Shown: positions 25,571-34,686, numbered from the stretch's first letter. The stretch is 64,000 nt of DNA from Pseudomonas sp. RIT409 (GCF_003052515.2 NZ_QARE02000002.1:186001-250000); one strand, 5' to 3'. Numbers and translations: made by a program. The notes: generated by a model not told the origin, from the sequence alone.

Positions 25571-26599
25571 TCAGACGCTTTCAAAGCCTTCCAGCACGTT
25601 TACGGCGTTGATGCCGATCTCTTCGACGGCGTAACCGCCCTCCATCACGAACAGTGTGGGTAGGCCCAACCGCGCAATACGTTCACCCATGCGCAGGTAG
25701 TCCGGGCTGTCCAGCTTGAATTGCGAGATCGGGTCGTCTTTGAAAGTGTCCACGCCTAAGGAAACGATCAGGATGTCGGCGCCGAAGCGGTCGATTTGCG
25801 CGCAGGCCTTTTCCAGCGCAGCGCTCCAGATAGGCCAGTCGCTGCCAGCCGCCAACGGGTAATTGAAGTTGAAACCTTCGCCAGCACCCTCGCCCAGCTC
25901 ATCTTCGTAACCGAGGAAGAAAGGAAATTCGAAGTCCGGATGGCCGTGTATCGAAGCGAACAGCACGTCGCTGCGGTCGTAGAAAATCGACTGGGTGCCG
26001 TTGCCGTGGTGATAATCCACATCCAGAATCGCAACCCGTCGACGGCCCTGATCGAGAAAGGCCTGCGCGGCTATCGCAGCGTTGTTCAGGTAGCAATAAC
26101 CGCCCATGACGTCGCTGGCGGCGTGATGTCCCGGCGGCCGGCACAGTGCGAAGGCACTCCGGGCGCCTTGCTGGATTGCCGCTTGCGCAGTGAGTGCGAC
26201 CTGCGCGGCGCTGTAGGCCGCCTGCCAGGTCCCTGCGGTAATCGGCGCGCCGGCATCGAACGTGTAGTAACCCAACTGGCCGTGAAGGCTGGTCGGAATG
26301 ACCGATCGCAATGTGCGCGCAGGCCAGGTGTAAGGGAGTAAGTCGCCTTCCGGGCCGGTGGCCGCCCAGCGGTCCCATGCGCCTTTGAAAAAGGCCAGAA
26401 ACGCATCGGTATGAATGCGCTTGATCGGTTCGATGCCGAAATCACCGGGGCCTTCCACGGCCCCGATGTCGCGGTCCAGTACCCGCTGCAGCACATGGTC
26501 AGCCCGGGAGGGCATCTCGAAGCAGGGCATCAGTTTGCCGTCAATCAACTCGCAGCGGCCGTGATGCAGATGATGATCGTCCGAATAGATCGTCAGCAT
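25571..26599 (-). CDS. Acetylpolyamine amidohydrolase (histone-deacetylase fold)
   Basis: A 342-residue zinc amidohydrolase of the arginase/deacetylase superfamily. It opens MLTIYSDDHHLHHGRCELIDGKLMPCFEMPSRADHVL as the AphA/AphB enzymes do. The active site is visible: CRPPGHHA (general-base histidines), ILDVDYHHGNGTQSIFYDR (zinc ligands Asp and His) and VSLGVDTFKDDP (second Asp ligand). These enzymes remove acetyl groups from N-acetylputrescine and N-acetylcadaverine, opening their use as carbon and nitrogen sources. The ATG at 26599 is preferred to a longer frame. It forms an operon-like pair with the downstream polyamine-binding protein; I cannot decide between aphA and aphB. Confidence 0.9.
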   Translation of the reverse strand: MLTIYSDDHHLHHGRCELIDGKLMPCFEMPSRADHVLQRVLDRDIGAVEGPGDFGIEPIKRIHTDAFLAFFKGAWDRWAATGPEGDLLPYTWPARTLRSVIPTSLHGQLGYYTFDAGAPITAGTWQAAYSAAQVALTAQAAIQQGARSAFALCRPPGHHAASDVMGGYCYLNNAAIAAQAFLDQGRRRVAILDVDYHHGNGTQSIFYDRSDVLFASIHGHPDFEFPFFLGYEDELGEGAGEGFNFNYPLAAGSDWPIWSAALEKACAQIDRFGADILIVSLGVDTFKDDPISQFKLDSPDYLRMGERIARLGLPTLFVMEGGYAVEEIGINAVNVLEGFESV

Positions 26600-26751
26600 T
26601 CTTGTTCTCCAGTGGGCTTGGTTGCCCCACATTCTTGAGGCGCTCAGCCTTCAGGAGAACGACGGAAACGGTCAAAAGAGGATAATGACGGCCATAAAAT
26701 CTGTCCGAAAATCGCCCCTGAGCAGAGCGGAGCGACTCGTTTTAAGGCGTT

Positions 26752-27744
26752 TCAGCCTCTGAATTGACTCGGTGCCACACCGCTCCAGCGGATGAACGCA
26801 TGGCGGAAGCTTGCCGTCTCGCTGAAGCCCAGCGCCTCGGCGATACGGTGAACTGGCATCTGATCCTCCTGCAACAGCTGTTTCGCCCGCTCGAACCGCA
26901 GCTCATCGAGCAGTTGCTGGTAGCTGCTGCCGGTGGCCTGCAAGTGGCGGCGTAATGTGCGCTCGGAGCAATTCATCTGTTGCGAGAGGATGGCCAGGCT
27001 CGGCGTTTGCTCAAGTTGGGCGGCGAGCAGATGGCGGATGCGGCCTAGCCACGCCTGGCGCCCGGTAAACTCGATGTTCTGTCGGCGGCAACGCTCGCGC
27101 ATGTCACGGTGGGTGACGGGATCAGCCAAAGGGAGCGGTCGATCGAGCCAGCTTCGGTCAAACGCAAACGCGTTGTCGTGCGCATCGAAACGCAAATCGC
27201 AGGCAAAGCTCTCGCGGTAGCTGGCCTGGTACTCGGGCGCCGAATGGGTAAAGCGCGCCGCGAGCAACGGCAGTGTGACACCCAACAGGTCATCGCAGAT
27301 CACTTTCAACGACGCCATGCACAGCTCGGCGTTGAAAACCCGCAACCCTTCCTCATCGCGGTAGTCGCTGGCACAGAACCAGATGCATTCCCCCTCGTCG
27401 ACCAACTCAAGCTCGAACAGCGTGCCCAGCAACGCCGGATATGCAAGTGCCAGCCGCAAAGCGTCACCCAACGTGGCACTGGTGAGCAGCGCGTAACCGA
27501 GAATCCCATAGGACGACACATGCATGCGTCGGCCGAGGGGCAAGCCGATGTCCCCTCGCAGTGCCACGGCATTGGCGCAGACCTGCATTTCCTGAAACGT
27601 GGTGATGCGAATGTCCGGGCGACGAAGGTCTGCTTCCGTGATGCCGCTTCCGGCCAGCAGCGCCTCGCTGCTCCAGCCCTCAGCACAAAACGTTTCCAGT
27701 ACCAGCGAAACGGCATTGAGGGTCGTGAGATGAGAGTGAAGCAT
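26752..27744 (-). CDS. AraC-family transcriptional regulator
   Basis: A 330-residue regulator with an N-terminal arabinose-binding-like (OruR/ArgR-type, DUF-like) ligand domain (about 1-200) and a C-terminal double helix-turn-helix (about 225-325): LAILSQQMNCSERTLRRHLQATGSSYQQLLDELRFERAKQLL and VHRIAEALGFSETASFRHAFIRWSGVAPSQFR. The ATG at 27744 is chosen over a TTG 42 bases upstream because of its typical N-terminus. It is on the same strand and just upstream of the deacetylase gene (152 bases), so it probably activates the acetylpolyamine module; the effector is unknown. Confidence 0.88.
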   Translation of the reverse strand: MLHSHLTTLNAVSLVLETFCAEGWSSEALLAGSGITEADLRRPDIRITTFQEMQVCANAVALRGDIGLPLGRRMHVSSYGILGYALLTSATLGDALRLALAYPALLGTLFELELVDEGECIWFCASDYRDEEGLRVFNAELCMASLKVICDDLLGVTLPLLAARFTHSAPEYQASYRESFACDLRFDAHDNAFAFDRSWLDRPLPLADPVTHRDMRERCRRQNIEFTGRQAWLGRIRHLLAAQLEQTPSLAILSQQMNCSERTLRRHLQATGSSYQQLLDELRFERAKQLLQEDQMPVHRIAEALGFSETASFRHAFIRWSGVAPSQFRG

Positions 27745-27872
27745 GGCGGGTTTTCCGATGACTGTCCGACCGGAAAGGAGGAGCAAAAGCTGTGCCTTTC
27801 TGCGCGGCGTGTCCCAGTTCAGCCGCCTATGTCACAACCCGCACGCGGCGTACCGCAATGAAGTTTCGAGGG

Positions 27873-28877
27873 TTACAGCAACTCCCCACACATATCCAGT
27901 TCGACCAACCGCCTCACCTCCTGTGCAGGCAGATCGGAACCCAGCAGTGCATGCAGTTTGCCGAGCGCCGCCTCACGGGTCATGCCACCGCCGGAAAGCA
28001 CGCCCACGCTTCGCAAGCGGCTGCCTGCCTCGTAAACGTCCAGTTCGACGCCGCCCTCATGGCACTGGGTGATCGCAATCACGCAGATGCCTTGTCGATG
28101 GGCGCGTTGAAGGCTGTCGAGGAAGGCAGGGTCATCGCTGGGGCCTGTGCCGCTGCCGAAACATTCGAGGACGAGCCCCTGAATGCCACTGTCGAGCATT
28201 CCATCCAGTTGCGCGGCGCCGATACCGGGAAACAGTGGCAGTACCGCCACGTTGGCCAGGTTTTTCCTGTTGCGATAGTCCAGCGCTCCGGGCAGTACGC
28301 CGACCGGTTGACCGCCGCGGGAGCGGTTCAGCGCGGCAAAAGGATGACGGCCGAAACTGCGGATTTTCGCGCAACGCGTCGGTTGCATGAGGGCGCCGTG
28401 GAAATACAGATGCACGCCGTGAGGTAGCCCGTCCCCCAGCGCCTGCAGAGCGCCGGTGACGTTCTCCCAGGCATCGCTCTGCGGTACGCCGGCGGGCAGC
28501 ATCGAGCCGGTGAATACCACTGGCGCATTCAAGCCGAGCAGTTGGAAGCTCATAGCCGCCGCGCTGTAGGCCAGGGTATCGGTGCCGTGCAGCACCAGCA
28601 CCGCGTCGCAGCCTTTGGCATCGACGGCATCGACCACCGCTTCACGCAGACGCTGCCAGTAGGCGGGCGTCATGTTGGCGCTGTCGATCAAGGGAGACAT
28701 CTCGTGAAACTGCCATTGCGCGAACACCTCGTCGGACAAGGCGGCCAGTTGTTCAGCCATCCTCGCTTCGAAACCGGAGGCGGGCGCCAAGCCGTTCTCG
28801 CTGGCTTGCATTCCGATGGTGCCACCGGTGTAGAGCACCATCACGTGCCTGGCCGGTGTGGCGTTTTCGCGATTCAT
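27873..28877 (-). CDS. ansA: L-asparaginase (type I, cytoplasmic)
   Basis: A 334-residue asparaginase hydrolysing asparagine to aspartate and ammonia. The two catalytic threonine regions are seen: VLYTGGTIGMQ (residues 14-24) and LVLHGTDTLAYSAAAM (about 95-110). No signal peptide precedes them, so a cytoplasmic type I enzyme is likely. It is 29 bases downstream of the AGCS symporter gene on the same strand, and in P. aeruginosa, as I recall, ansA (PA2253) also adjoins such a symporter. Together with aspartase upstream, this gives a route asparagine to aspartate to fumarate plus ammonia. Confidence 0.9.
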   Translation of the reverse strand: MNRENATPARHVMVLYTGGTIGMQASENGLAPASGFEARMAEQLAALSDEVFAQWQFHEMSPLIDSANMTPAYWQRLREAVVDAVDAKGCDAVLVLHGTDTLAYSAAAMSFQLLGLNAPVVFTGSMLPAGVPQSDAWENVTGALQALGDGLPHGVHLYFHGALMQPTRCAKIRSFGRHPFAALNRSRGGQPVGVLPGALDYRNRKNLANVAVLPLFPGIGAAQLDGMLDSGIQGLVLECFGSGTGPSDDPAFLDSLQRAHRQGICVIAITQCHEGGVELDVYEAGSRLRSVGVLSGGGMTREAALGKLHALLGSDLPAQEVRRLVELDMCGELL

Positions 28878-28906
28878 GGATGTCTCCCTGGGCTGACTTC
28901 AGATGA

Positions 28907-30361
28907 TTAGCGTGCGTTGGCGGCGGCTTCGCCAGTGACCGACGCGGATTGGCCAGCAGGCTTCTGATGACCAGGCTTGGGCCAGGCGTTCAGGTCCAGG
29001 TCCAGATCCGGGAATTGGCTGGAGTCGAACACGGGCGTTTTGACGCCGGCCTTACGCTGCGCATCGTAGTCGTTCAGGATACGCAAACCGATCTTGAACA
29101 GCATTGCCAACGCGATCAGGTTCACGAACGCCAGCAGGGTCATGGTGATGTCGGCAAAAGCGAACACGGTACCGAGGTCTTCCACCGCGCCCCACAGAAT
29201 CAATGACAACACCAATGCGCGATAGCTGATCAGAGCCTTTTTGCTCTCTCCAACCAGGAAGCGTAGGCTGTTTTCGCCCAGGTAGTAGTTGTAGAGAATC
29301 GAGGTGAACACGAACAGGGCCAGGGCCACGCTGATGAACAACTTGCCCCAGTCGCCCACGACGGCTGCCAGCGAGTTTTGCGTCAAGGCGATACCGTCGC
29401 CTTCGAAGCCCGGTGTGTAGAAACCGGAAAGCAGAATGAGCAACGCGGTGCAGGTGCAGATGACGAAGGTGTCGAGGAAAACGCTGAACGCCTGAACCAC
29501 GCCTTGCGCCACCGGGTGCTGAACCTCTGCCACCGCAGCGACGTTCGGGGCGCTGCCGAGGCCCGCCTCGTTGGCGAACACGCCACGTTTCACGCCCATG
29601 ACGATAGCGCTGCCCACCAGGCCGCCGAACACCTCATCCATACCGAATGCACTTTTTACGATGGTCATCAGCATGTGTGGGACGTGTTCGAACTGCACGC
29701 CGATCACGTACAGCGTCACACCGATGTAAACCAGCGTTTTGACAGGCACCAGCAGGTCAGCAACCGCGGCGATTCGTTTGATGCCCCCGATGAACACCAG
29801 ACCTAGCAACACGGCCAGTGCGATACCCGCGTAACCGGGCGAAACTCCAAATGCACTGTTCAGCGAATGCGTCACCGCGTGGGATTGCAGGCCGTTGAAT
29901 GCAAAGCCGAAGGTCACCAGCAGCAGGACCGCCATGACCATTCCGAGCCAGCGCTTGCCCAGGCCGTGCTGGATGTAGAACGACGGGCCGCCTCGATACT
30001 GGCCTTCGGAATCGCAACGTTTGTAGAGCTGACCGAGCGCGCACTCGAAAAAGCTGCTGGCCATGCCAACGAGGGCGGTGACCCACATCCAGAACACCGC
30101 GCCCGGTCCGCCGAGGGTCACGGCGATGCCAACACCCGCGATATTGCCCGCGCCCACGCGTCCGGCGAGGCTCAGCATCAGCGCCTGAAAGGAACTCAGT
30201 TGGCCTGAGCTGCTACGCAAGCTTTCCCTAAAAACCGCGAACATGTGCGCAAAATGACGTAATTGAACGAAACGCGAGCGAATCGTGAAATATCCACCGA
30301 GCCCGACAATGAGCACGATCAGCAGTTTTCCCGAAAGGAAGTCGTTGATGACTTCAAGCAT
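28907..30361 (-). CDS. AGCS-family sodium:amino acid symporter
   Basis: A 484-residue inner-membrane protein with about eleven hydrophobic segments. The AGCS (sodium/alanine or glycine symporter) signature is present: LAGRVGAGNIAGVGIAVTLGGPGAVFWMW (about 65-93), YRGGPSFYIQHGLG, and VFANEAGLGSAPNVAA (about 262-277). Characterised members carry alanine or glycine with Na+; the coupling with asparaginase here suggests that asparagine or another small amino acid may be carried, which is inference. The C-terminal 40 residues are hydrophilic. The ATG lies a few bases after GAGGAAACATCA. Confidence 0.9.
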   Translation of the reverse strand: MLEVINDFLSGKLLIVLIVGLGGYFTIRSRFVQLRHFAHMFAVFRESLRSSSGQLSSFQALMLSLAGRVGAGNIAGVGIAVTLGGPGAVFWMWVTALVGMASSFFECALGQLYKRCDSEGQYRGGPSFYIQHGLGKRWLGMVMAVLLLVTFGFAFNGLQSHAVTHSLNSAFGVSPGYAGIALAVLLGLVFIGGIKRIAAVADLLVPVKTLVYIGVTLYVIGVQFEHVPHMLMTIVKSAFGMDEVFGGLVGSAIVMGVKRGVFANEAGLGSAPNVAAVAEVQHPVAQGVVQAFSVFLDTFVICTCTALLILLSGFYTPGFEGDGIALTQNSLAAVVGDWGKLFISVALALFVFTSILYNYYLGENSLRFLVGESKKALISYRALVLSLILWGAVEDLGTVFAFADITMTLLAFVNLIALAMLFKIGLRILNDYDAQRKAGVKTPVFDSSQFPDLDLDLNAWPKPGHQKPAGQSASVTGEAAANAR

Positions 30362-30522
30362 TGATGTTTCCTCGCTTTTTTAGAGGGGGCGCACTATACC
30401 GATGCGCGTTATTGGAGTCTGTAAAACGTTTCTGCTTTTGAACCCATTTCGTTCGGCGGGGGACGGACGGTCTACCCCGGCGTATGGCTGTCTGGTTGTG
30501 CTGCTCCGAAAAATCGGCAGGT

Positions 30523-30557
30523 AAAAAAAAGGGCCTGGAAGCATGTTCTTCCGGCCC
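30523..30557 (-). terminator. Intrinsic terminator of aspA
   Basis: On the minus strand a GGGCCGGAAG arm pairs with CTTCC-A-GGCCC, followed by TTTTTTTTAC. It lies 71 bases past the aspA stop. Nothing else is seen in the gap between aspA and the symporter gene. Confidence 0.85.
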
Positions 30558-30627
30558 TCAAAAGGGTGAGGGGTGTCTAGACCCTCAGCCTGGTGATCGT
30601 GTTGCAGACATTGCGGTCACTTCGCGA

Positions 30628-32052
30628 TCAAGCCTTCAGCGGCACGAGTCGCGGAGCAATCATGTTCTCGGGGCGCAGAATGTCGGCAAGCATTGCCTCG
30701 TCCAGCAGGCCTTCTTCGCGCACCAGTTCGAGCACTCCGCGGCCTGTTTCCAGCGCGACGCGGGCGATACGGGTCGCGTTCTCGTAACCGATGTAAGGGT
30801 TCAGTGCGGTGACTAGCCCGATCGAGTGTTCGACCAGTTCACGGCACCGTTGCTCATTGGCCGTGATGCCGACGATGCAATGTTCGCGCAGCATGTCCAT
30901 GGCGCGTTGCAACAGGCGGATGGAGTCGAAGATTTTGTAAGCGATCAGCGGCTCCATCACGTTCAACTGCAACTGGCCACCTTCGGCCGCCACAGTCAGC
31001 GCCAGGTCGTTGCCCATGATTTCGAAGGCGCACATATTCACCGCTTCGGGGATCACCGGGTTGACCTTGCCTGGCATGATCGAGCTGCCCGGTTGGCGCG
31101 CTGGCAGGTTGATCTCATTGATGCCGGTGCGTGGCCCGCTGGACAGCAGGCGCAAGTCGTTACAGATCTTCGACAGCTTGACCGCAGTGCGCTTGAGCAT
31201 CCCGGAGAACAGCACGAACGCACCCATGTCGGAGGTCGCTTCGATCAGGTCCGCCGCCGGCACCAGCGGCTGGCCGCTGATGATCGCCAGGCGCTCGACC
31301 GCCAGGTGCTGATAGCCAGGGTCGGCGTTGATGCCGGTGCCGATGGCGGTACCGCCCAGGTTCACTTCGGTCAGCAACTCGGGCGCCAGGCTGCGCAGGC
31401 GGTTGAGGTCCTCGGTCAGGGTGGTCGCGAAGGCACGGAATTCCTGGCCCAAGGTCATCGGTACGGCGTCTTGCAACTGGGTGCGGCCCATTTTCAGCAC
31501 ATGGGCGAACTCCTGCCCTTTGGCGGCGAATGCCTGAATCAGGCTGTCGAGGCTGGCAAGCAAGGCATCGTGGCCCAGCAGCAGACCCAGGCGAATGGCG
31601 GTCGGGTAAGCGTCGTTGGTCGACTGCGCCATGTTTACGTCGTTGTTTGGGTGCAGGTATTTGTATTCGCCTTTGGCTCGGCCCATCGCTTCGAGGGCGA
31701 TGTTGGCGATCACTTCGTTGGCATTCATGTTGGTGGACGTGCCCGCGCCACCCTGGATCATGTCCACCACGAACTGATCGTGAAAATCCCCGCGGATGAT
31801 GCGAGCGCAGGCTTCGCTGATCGCGGCGTGTTTCTCGTCGCTCAAGTGGCCCAAACGGTGGTTCGCATCCGCAGCTGCCTGCTTGACCATTGCCAGGCCG
31901 ACCACCAGTTTCGGGTAGTGCGAGAGCGGTACGCCCGACAAGTGGAAGTTGTTCACTGCGCGCAGGGTCTGGATGCCGAAATAAGCATCGGCAGGGACTT
32001 CGAGGGTGCCAAGCAGGTCTTTTTCGATGCGGAACGATGCAGCGCAGGACAT
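30628..32052 (-). CDS. aspA: Aspartate ammonia-lyase (aspartase)
   Basis: A 474-residue member of the aspartase/fumarase superfamily. It converts aspartate to fumarate and ammonia as a cytoplasmic tetramer. Visible are FRIEKDLLGTLEVPADAYFGIQTLRAVNNF at the N-terminus, GGAGTSTNMNANEVIAN (about 95-110) and the flexible catalytic loop GSSIMPGKVNP (about 320), whose serine is the base. The aspartase-specific N-terminus and total length separate it from fumarase C. It is divergent from a LysR gene and 266 bases upstream of the symporter gene; the terminator at 30523-30557 means it is transcribed separately from them. Confidence 0.94.
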   Translation of the reverse strand: MSCAASFRIEKDLLGTLEVPADAYFGIQTLRAVNNFHLSGVPLSHYPKLVVGLAMVKQAAADANHRLGHLSDEKHAAISEACARIIRGDFHDQFVVDMIQGGAGTSTNMNANEVIANIALEAMGRAKGEYKYLHPNNDVNMAQSTNDAYPTAIRLGLLLGHDALLASLDSLIQAFAAKGQEFAHVLKMGRTQLQDAVPMTLGQEFRAFATTLTEDLNRLRSLAPELLTEVNLGGTAIGTGINADPGYQHLAVERLAIISGQPLVPAADLIEATSDMGAFVLFSGMLKRTAVKLSKICNDLRLLSSGPRTGINEINLPARQPGSSIMPGKVNPVIPEAVNMCAFEIMGNDLALTVAAEGGQLQLNVMEPLIAYKIFDSIRLLQRAMDMLREHCIVGITANEQRCRELVEHSIGLVTALNPYIGYENATRIARVALETGRGVLELVREEGLLDEAMLADILRPENMIAPRLVPLKA

Positions 32053-32290
32053 GATAGAGAAACTCTCAGGAGAGACACGGACTAAGCCGGAACGCCTTGA
32101 ATACTAGGCCTGTGAGCGATTGCGAACCAATGCTGTTGCGCGCTAGCCTATGCACAAACGGCATAATGCTGATGTGACGCGTGAGGCATGAAGCGCGTGC
32201 GTCAGGCATGTACCGAACCTATTTCTGCCCCGGATGGCTTATCCGCCGACGCTGGACATGCTCCCGCGTCGTCGTGCTCTGGAGATGACC

Positions 32291-33208
32291 ATGAACCTTG
32301 AAAGCAAATGGCTGGAAGACTTCAGTGCGTTGGCAGCGACCCGGAGCTTTTCGCAGGCGGCGGAGCGCCGGTTCGTTACGCAACCGGCGTTCAGCCGAAG
32401 AATTCGCAGCCTGGAAGCCGCCCTCGGCCTGACGCTGGTCAACCGCTCCCGCACGCCCATCGAGCTGACGGCAGCGGGGCAACTCTTCCTGGTCACGGCA
32501 CGGACGGTGGTCGATCAACTCGGGGAGGTGTTGCGCCATCTGCATCATCTGGAAAGTGGGCAGGGGGAGGTGATGCAGATTGCCGCCGCGCACTCGCTGG
32601 CGTTGAGTTTTTTCCCTCGTTGGATCGCTCAGTTGCGCAACGAGGGCTTGAACATCGCCACGCGGCTGGTCGCCACCAACGTGGGCGACGCGGTGCATGC
32701 CTTGCGCGAAGGAGGCTGTGACCTGATGCTGGCGTTTTACGATCCGGACGCGGCGCTGCAAATGGACGCCGAAATCTTCCCTTCGCTGCACCTGGGCATG
32801 ACCGAAATGCTCCCCGTTTGCTCGGCGGATGCCGACGGCAAGCCCCTGTTCGACCTGGAAGGCGACCAGAGCGTCCCGCTGCTGGCGTACAGCGCGGGCG
32901 CATTTCTCGGGCGTTCGGTGAACTTGCTGTTGCGTCAGCGGGCGCTGCGCTTCACCACCGTTTACGAAACGGCCATGGCCGACAGCCTAAAGGGCATGGC
33001 ACTTCAAGGCTTAGGCATCGCATGGGTGCCGCGACTTTCCATCGCTGCCGAACTGGAGCGGGGCGAGTTGGTGGTCTGTGGGGGGCCGCAATGGCATGTA
33101 CCGCTGGAGATTCGCTTGTACCGCTGTGCATTGGTACGCAAGGCCAACGTGCGGTTGCTGTGGCGCAAGTTGGAAACGGCGGCCCTGACCAGCGAAACGG
33201 TTCAATGA
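32291..33208 (+). CDS. LysR-family regulator, HypT-like
   Basis: A 305-residue LysR regulator. The N-terminus LESKWLEDFSALAATRSFSQAAERRFVTQPAFSRRIRSLEAAL is close to that of HypT (YjiE), the hypochlorite-responsive E. coli regulator, rather than to most LysR proteins. The effector domain spans about 90-295. The start at 32291 follows GGAG six bases away. It is divergent from aspA (238 bases), the same neighbours as in P. aeruginosa as I recall (PA5428/PA5429), so control of aspA is plausible; whether it senses oxidants through methionines or cysteines cannot be told. Convergent with the metalloprotease gene. Confidence 0.85.
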   Translation: MNLESKWLEDFSALAATRSFSQAAERRFVTQPAFSRRIRSLEAALGLTLVNRSRTPIELTAAGQLFLVTARTVVDQLGEVLRHLHHLESGQGEVMQIAAAHSLALSFFPRWIAQLRNEGLNIATRLVATNVGDAVHALREGGCDLMLAFYDPDAALQMDAEIFPSLHLGMTEMLPVCSADADGKPLFDLEGDQSVPLLAYSAGAFLGRSVNLLLRQRALRFTTVYETAMADSLKGMALQGLGIAWVPRLSIAAELERGELVVCGGPQWHVPLEIRLYRCALVRKANVRLLWRKLETAALTSETVQ

Positions 33209-33229
33209 TCAGGACACCCGAACCGAGCA

Positions 33230-33877
33230 TCATGGGGTTTCGCGCAGGTAGTTTCTGATGGCCTGTGCGGAACGGTCACCGTACCGGTAGCAGTTTTTGA
33301 GGAAGAATACGTCCTCGATGAACATGTTGGTGATGCAGGGTGCTGGGGCTGCGGTGGCGAGGAATTCGCCGTCGCTGTGTGAGGCGCCGAGCGTATGTCC
33401 GACTTCATGCGCAATGGTGCGATAGGCTGTCATCGACGCGATGGCGGAGCGTCCGCCAAATCTTGCGATGCCTTGCGTGAAGAGTGTCAGCTTGTCACGG
33501 GTGATGAGCAGGTATTTGTGGCGCTTGTCACGAGGCTTCTGCTCAGAGACGACATAATCGATGACACGTTGATCCCACTCCTGAATCGACTTGTCCGCAT
33601 CGCCCAGGCGATAGTCGAAGTCCGTATAGCCGGGCTTGCGAGCAACCGTAACGATGTCGACTTTCCTGCCGGTGATGTATTCCAGATCGTCAGTGAACCA
33701 GTCGAGATACTCGTTATTGAGTGCCCTGAGCGCCTGATCCGTCAGTTCGTCGTGCAGGAACAGCGTCAAGACGATCGGCAGCTTTTCCGGTTCGTCATGG
33801 TTTTCGGCTGCCACAGCCATATGGGCCGAGGCCCAGACGAGCAGGGTTGCGGTGAGGGTTGCGATGAAATTCTGCAT
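33230..33877 (-). CDS. Small secreted zinc metalloprotease (metzincin type)
   Basis: A 215-residue protein starting at the ATG at 33877 with a signal peptide (MQNFIATLTATLLVWASAHMAVAA). The consensus HEVGHTLGASH at residues 157-167 is the long metzincin zinc motif, with His157, His161 and His167 as ligands and Glu158 as the base. It is followed by TNMF, a possible Met-turn, and a pair of cysteines (181, 196) that could form a disulfide. There is no propeptide or extra domain, so it is unusually small, near the size of snapalysin-like or archaemetzincin-like enzymes. Substrate and family name are not certain; neighbours (LysR gene, purE) give no clue. Confidence 0.8.
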   Translation of the reverse strand: MQNFIATLTATLLVWASAHMAVAAENHDEPEKLPIVLTLFLHDELTDQALRALNNEYLDWFTDDLEYITGRKVDIVTVARKPGYTDFDYRLGDADKSIQEWDQRVIDYVVSEQKPRDKRHKYLLITRDKLTLFTQGIARFGGRSAIASMTAYRTIAHEVGHTLGASHSDGEFLATAAPAPCITNMFIEDVFFLKNCYRYGDRSAQAIRNYLRETP

Positions 33878-34065
33878 AGTAGGTTCTCGTCCTTGAGAAG
33901 GGTTGGGGTTGAAGCGTCTTAAGCTCAACATCTGCCAAAGGCGGTGTCGGTCAGCCAATGCCTAAGAGCCGGTCGGTTTTTTCCAAAACCTGAGCTGGAA
34001 ATGGCAAACGGGCCGTGCAGTTGACGGGTGGTCGCCGGCCATCTTTCAAACCCGTTTCATTGCGG

Positions 34066-34071
34066 TATACT
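34066..34071 (+). promoter_or_regulatory. Likely purE -10 element
   Basis: TATACT lies 122 bases before the purE ATG; the -35 region is weak (TTTCAA at 34044-34049, 16-base spacing). The stretch between it and the purE start is a leader containing a terminator. The remaining gap back to 33878 holds nothing recognised. Confidence 0.45.
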
Positions 34072-34110
34072 GCGCGGCCTTTGGCCGGTTGCACTGGTCA
34101 GCATTCGTAC

Positions 34111-34149
34111 AACAAGCCACGCCGGTCCTCCCGCGTGGCTTGTTGTTTT
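34111..34149 (+). terminator. Leader terminator upstream of purE
   Basis: AACAAGCCACGC (34111-34122) and GCGTGGCTTGTT (34133-34144) form a perfect 12-bp stem with a 10-base loop, followed by GTTTTT. It lies between the likely promoter and the purE start, so it would stop transcription before purE unless regulated. Confidence 0.8.
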
Positions 34150-34187
34150 TAGACGCGCCTACGGGCGCCCGATGAAGAGGCACGACG

Positions 34188-34679
34188 ATGAGCGCACTGG
34201 TTGGCGTGATCATGGGCTCCAAGTCCGATTGGTCCACCCTTAGCCACACCGCCGACATGCTGGAAAAGCTCGGCATTCCGTACGAAGTCAAAGTGGTTTC
34301 GGCTCACCGCACGCCGGATCTGCTGTTCCAGTACGCCGAAGAGGCCGAGGCCCGTGGCATCGAGGTGATCATCGCGGGTGCCGGCGGCGCTGCGCACTTG
34401 CCGGGCATGTGCGCGGCCAAGACCCACTTGCCGGTATTGGGCGTTCCGGTTCAGTCCTCGATGCTTTCGGGCGTGGACTCCCTGTTGTCCATTGTGCAGA
34501 TGCCTGCGGGCATCCCGGTTGCGACGCTGGCGATTGGCAAGGCAGGGGCGATCAACGCCGCGTTGCTGTCCGCCAGCATCCTGGGCGCCAAGCACCCGCA
34601 ATTCCATGCAGTGCTGAAAAAATTCCGCACTGAGCAGACAGACAGCGTTCTGGACAATCCAGACCCACGCGAGGCCTGA
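34188..34679 (+). CDS. purE: N5-carboxyaminoimidazole ribonucleotide mutase
   Basis: A 163-residue class I PurE that converts N5-CAIR to CAIR in purine synthesis. The family signature [39 protein letters not shown] is at residues 5-45, with the active-site SAHRTP and the later [11 protein letters not shown]. The length fits the octameric bacterial enzyme. Its start follows AAGAGGCACGACG. purK follows after 7 bases, so they are co-transcribed and act in sequence. The leader carries a strong terminator hairpin, suggesting control by attenuation or a separate small RNA. Confidence 0.96.
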   Translation: MSALVGVIMGSKSDWSTLSHTADMLEKLGIPYEVKVVSAHRTPDLLFQYAEEAEARGIEVIIAGAGGAAHLPGMCAAKTHLPVLGVPVQSSMLSGVDSLLSIVQMPAGIPVATLAIGKAGAINAALLSASILGAKHPQFHAVLKKFRTEQTDSVLDNPDPREA

Positions 34680-34686
34680 GGTTTTC

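Noticed and set aside
30826..32085. Plus-strand open frame of 419 codons opposite aspA
   Set aside because: Shadow of aspartase in the opposite frame.
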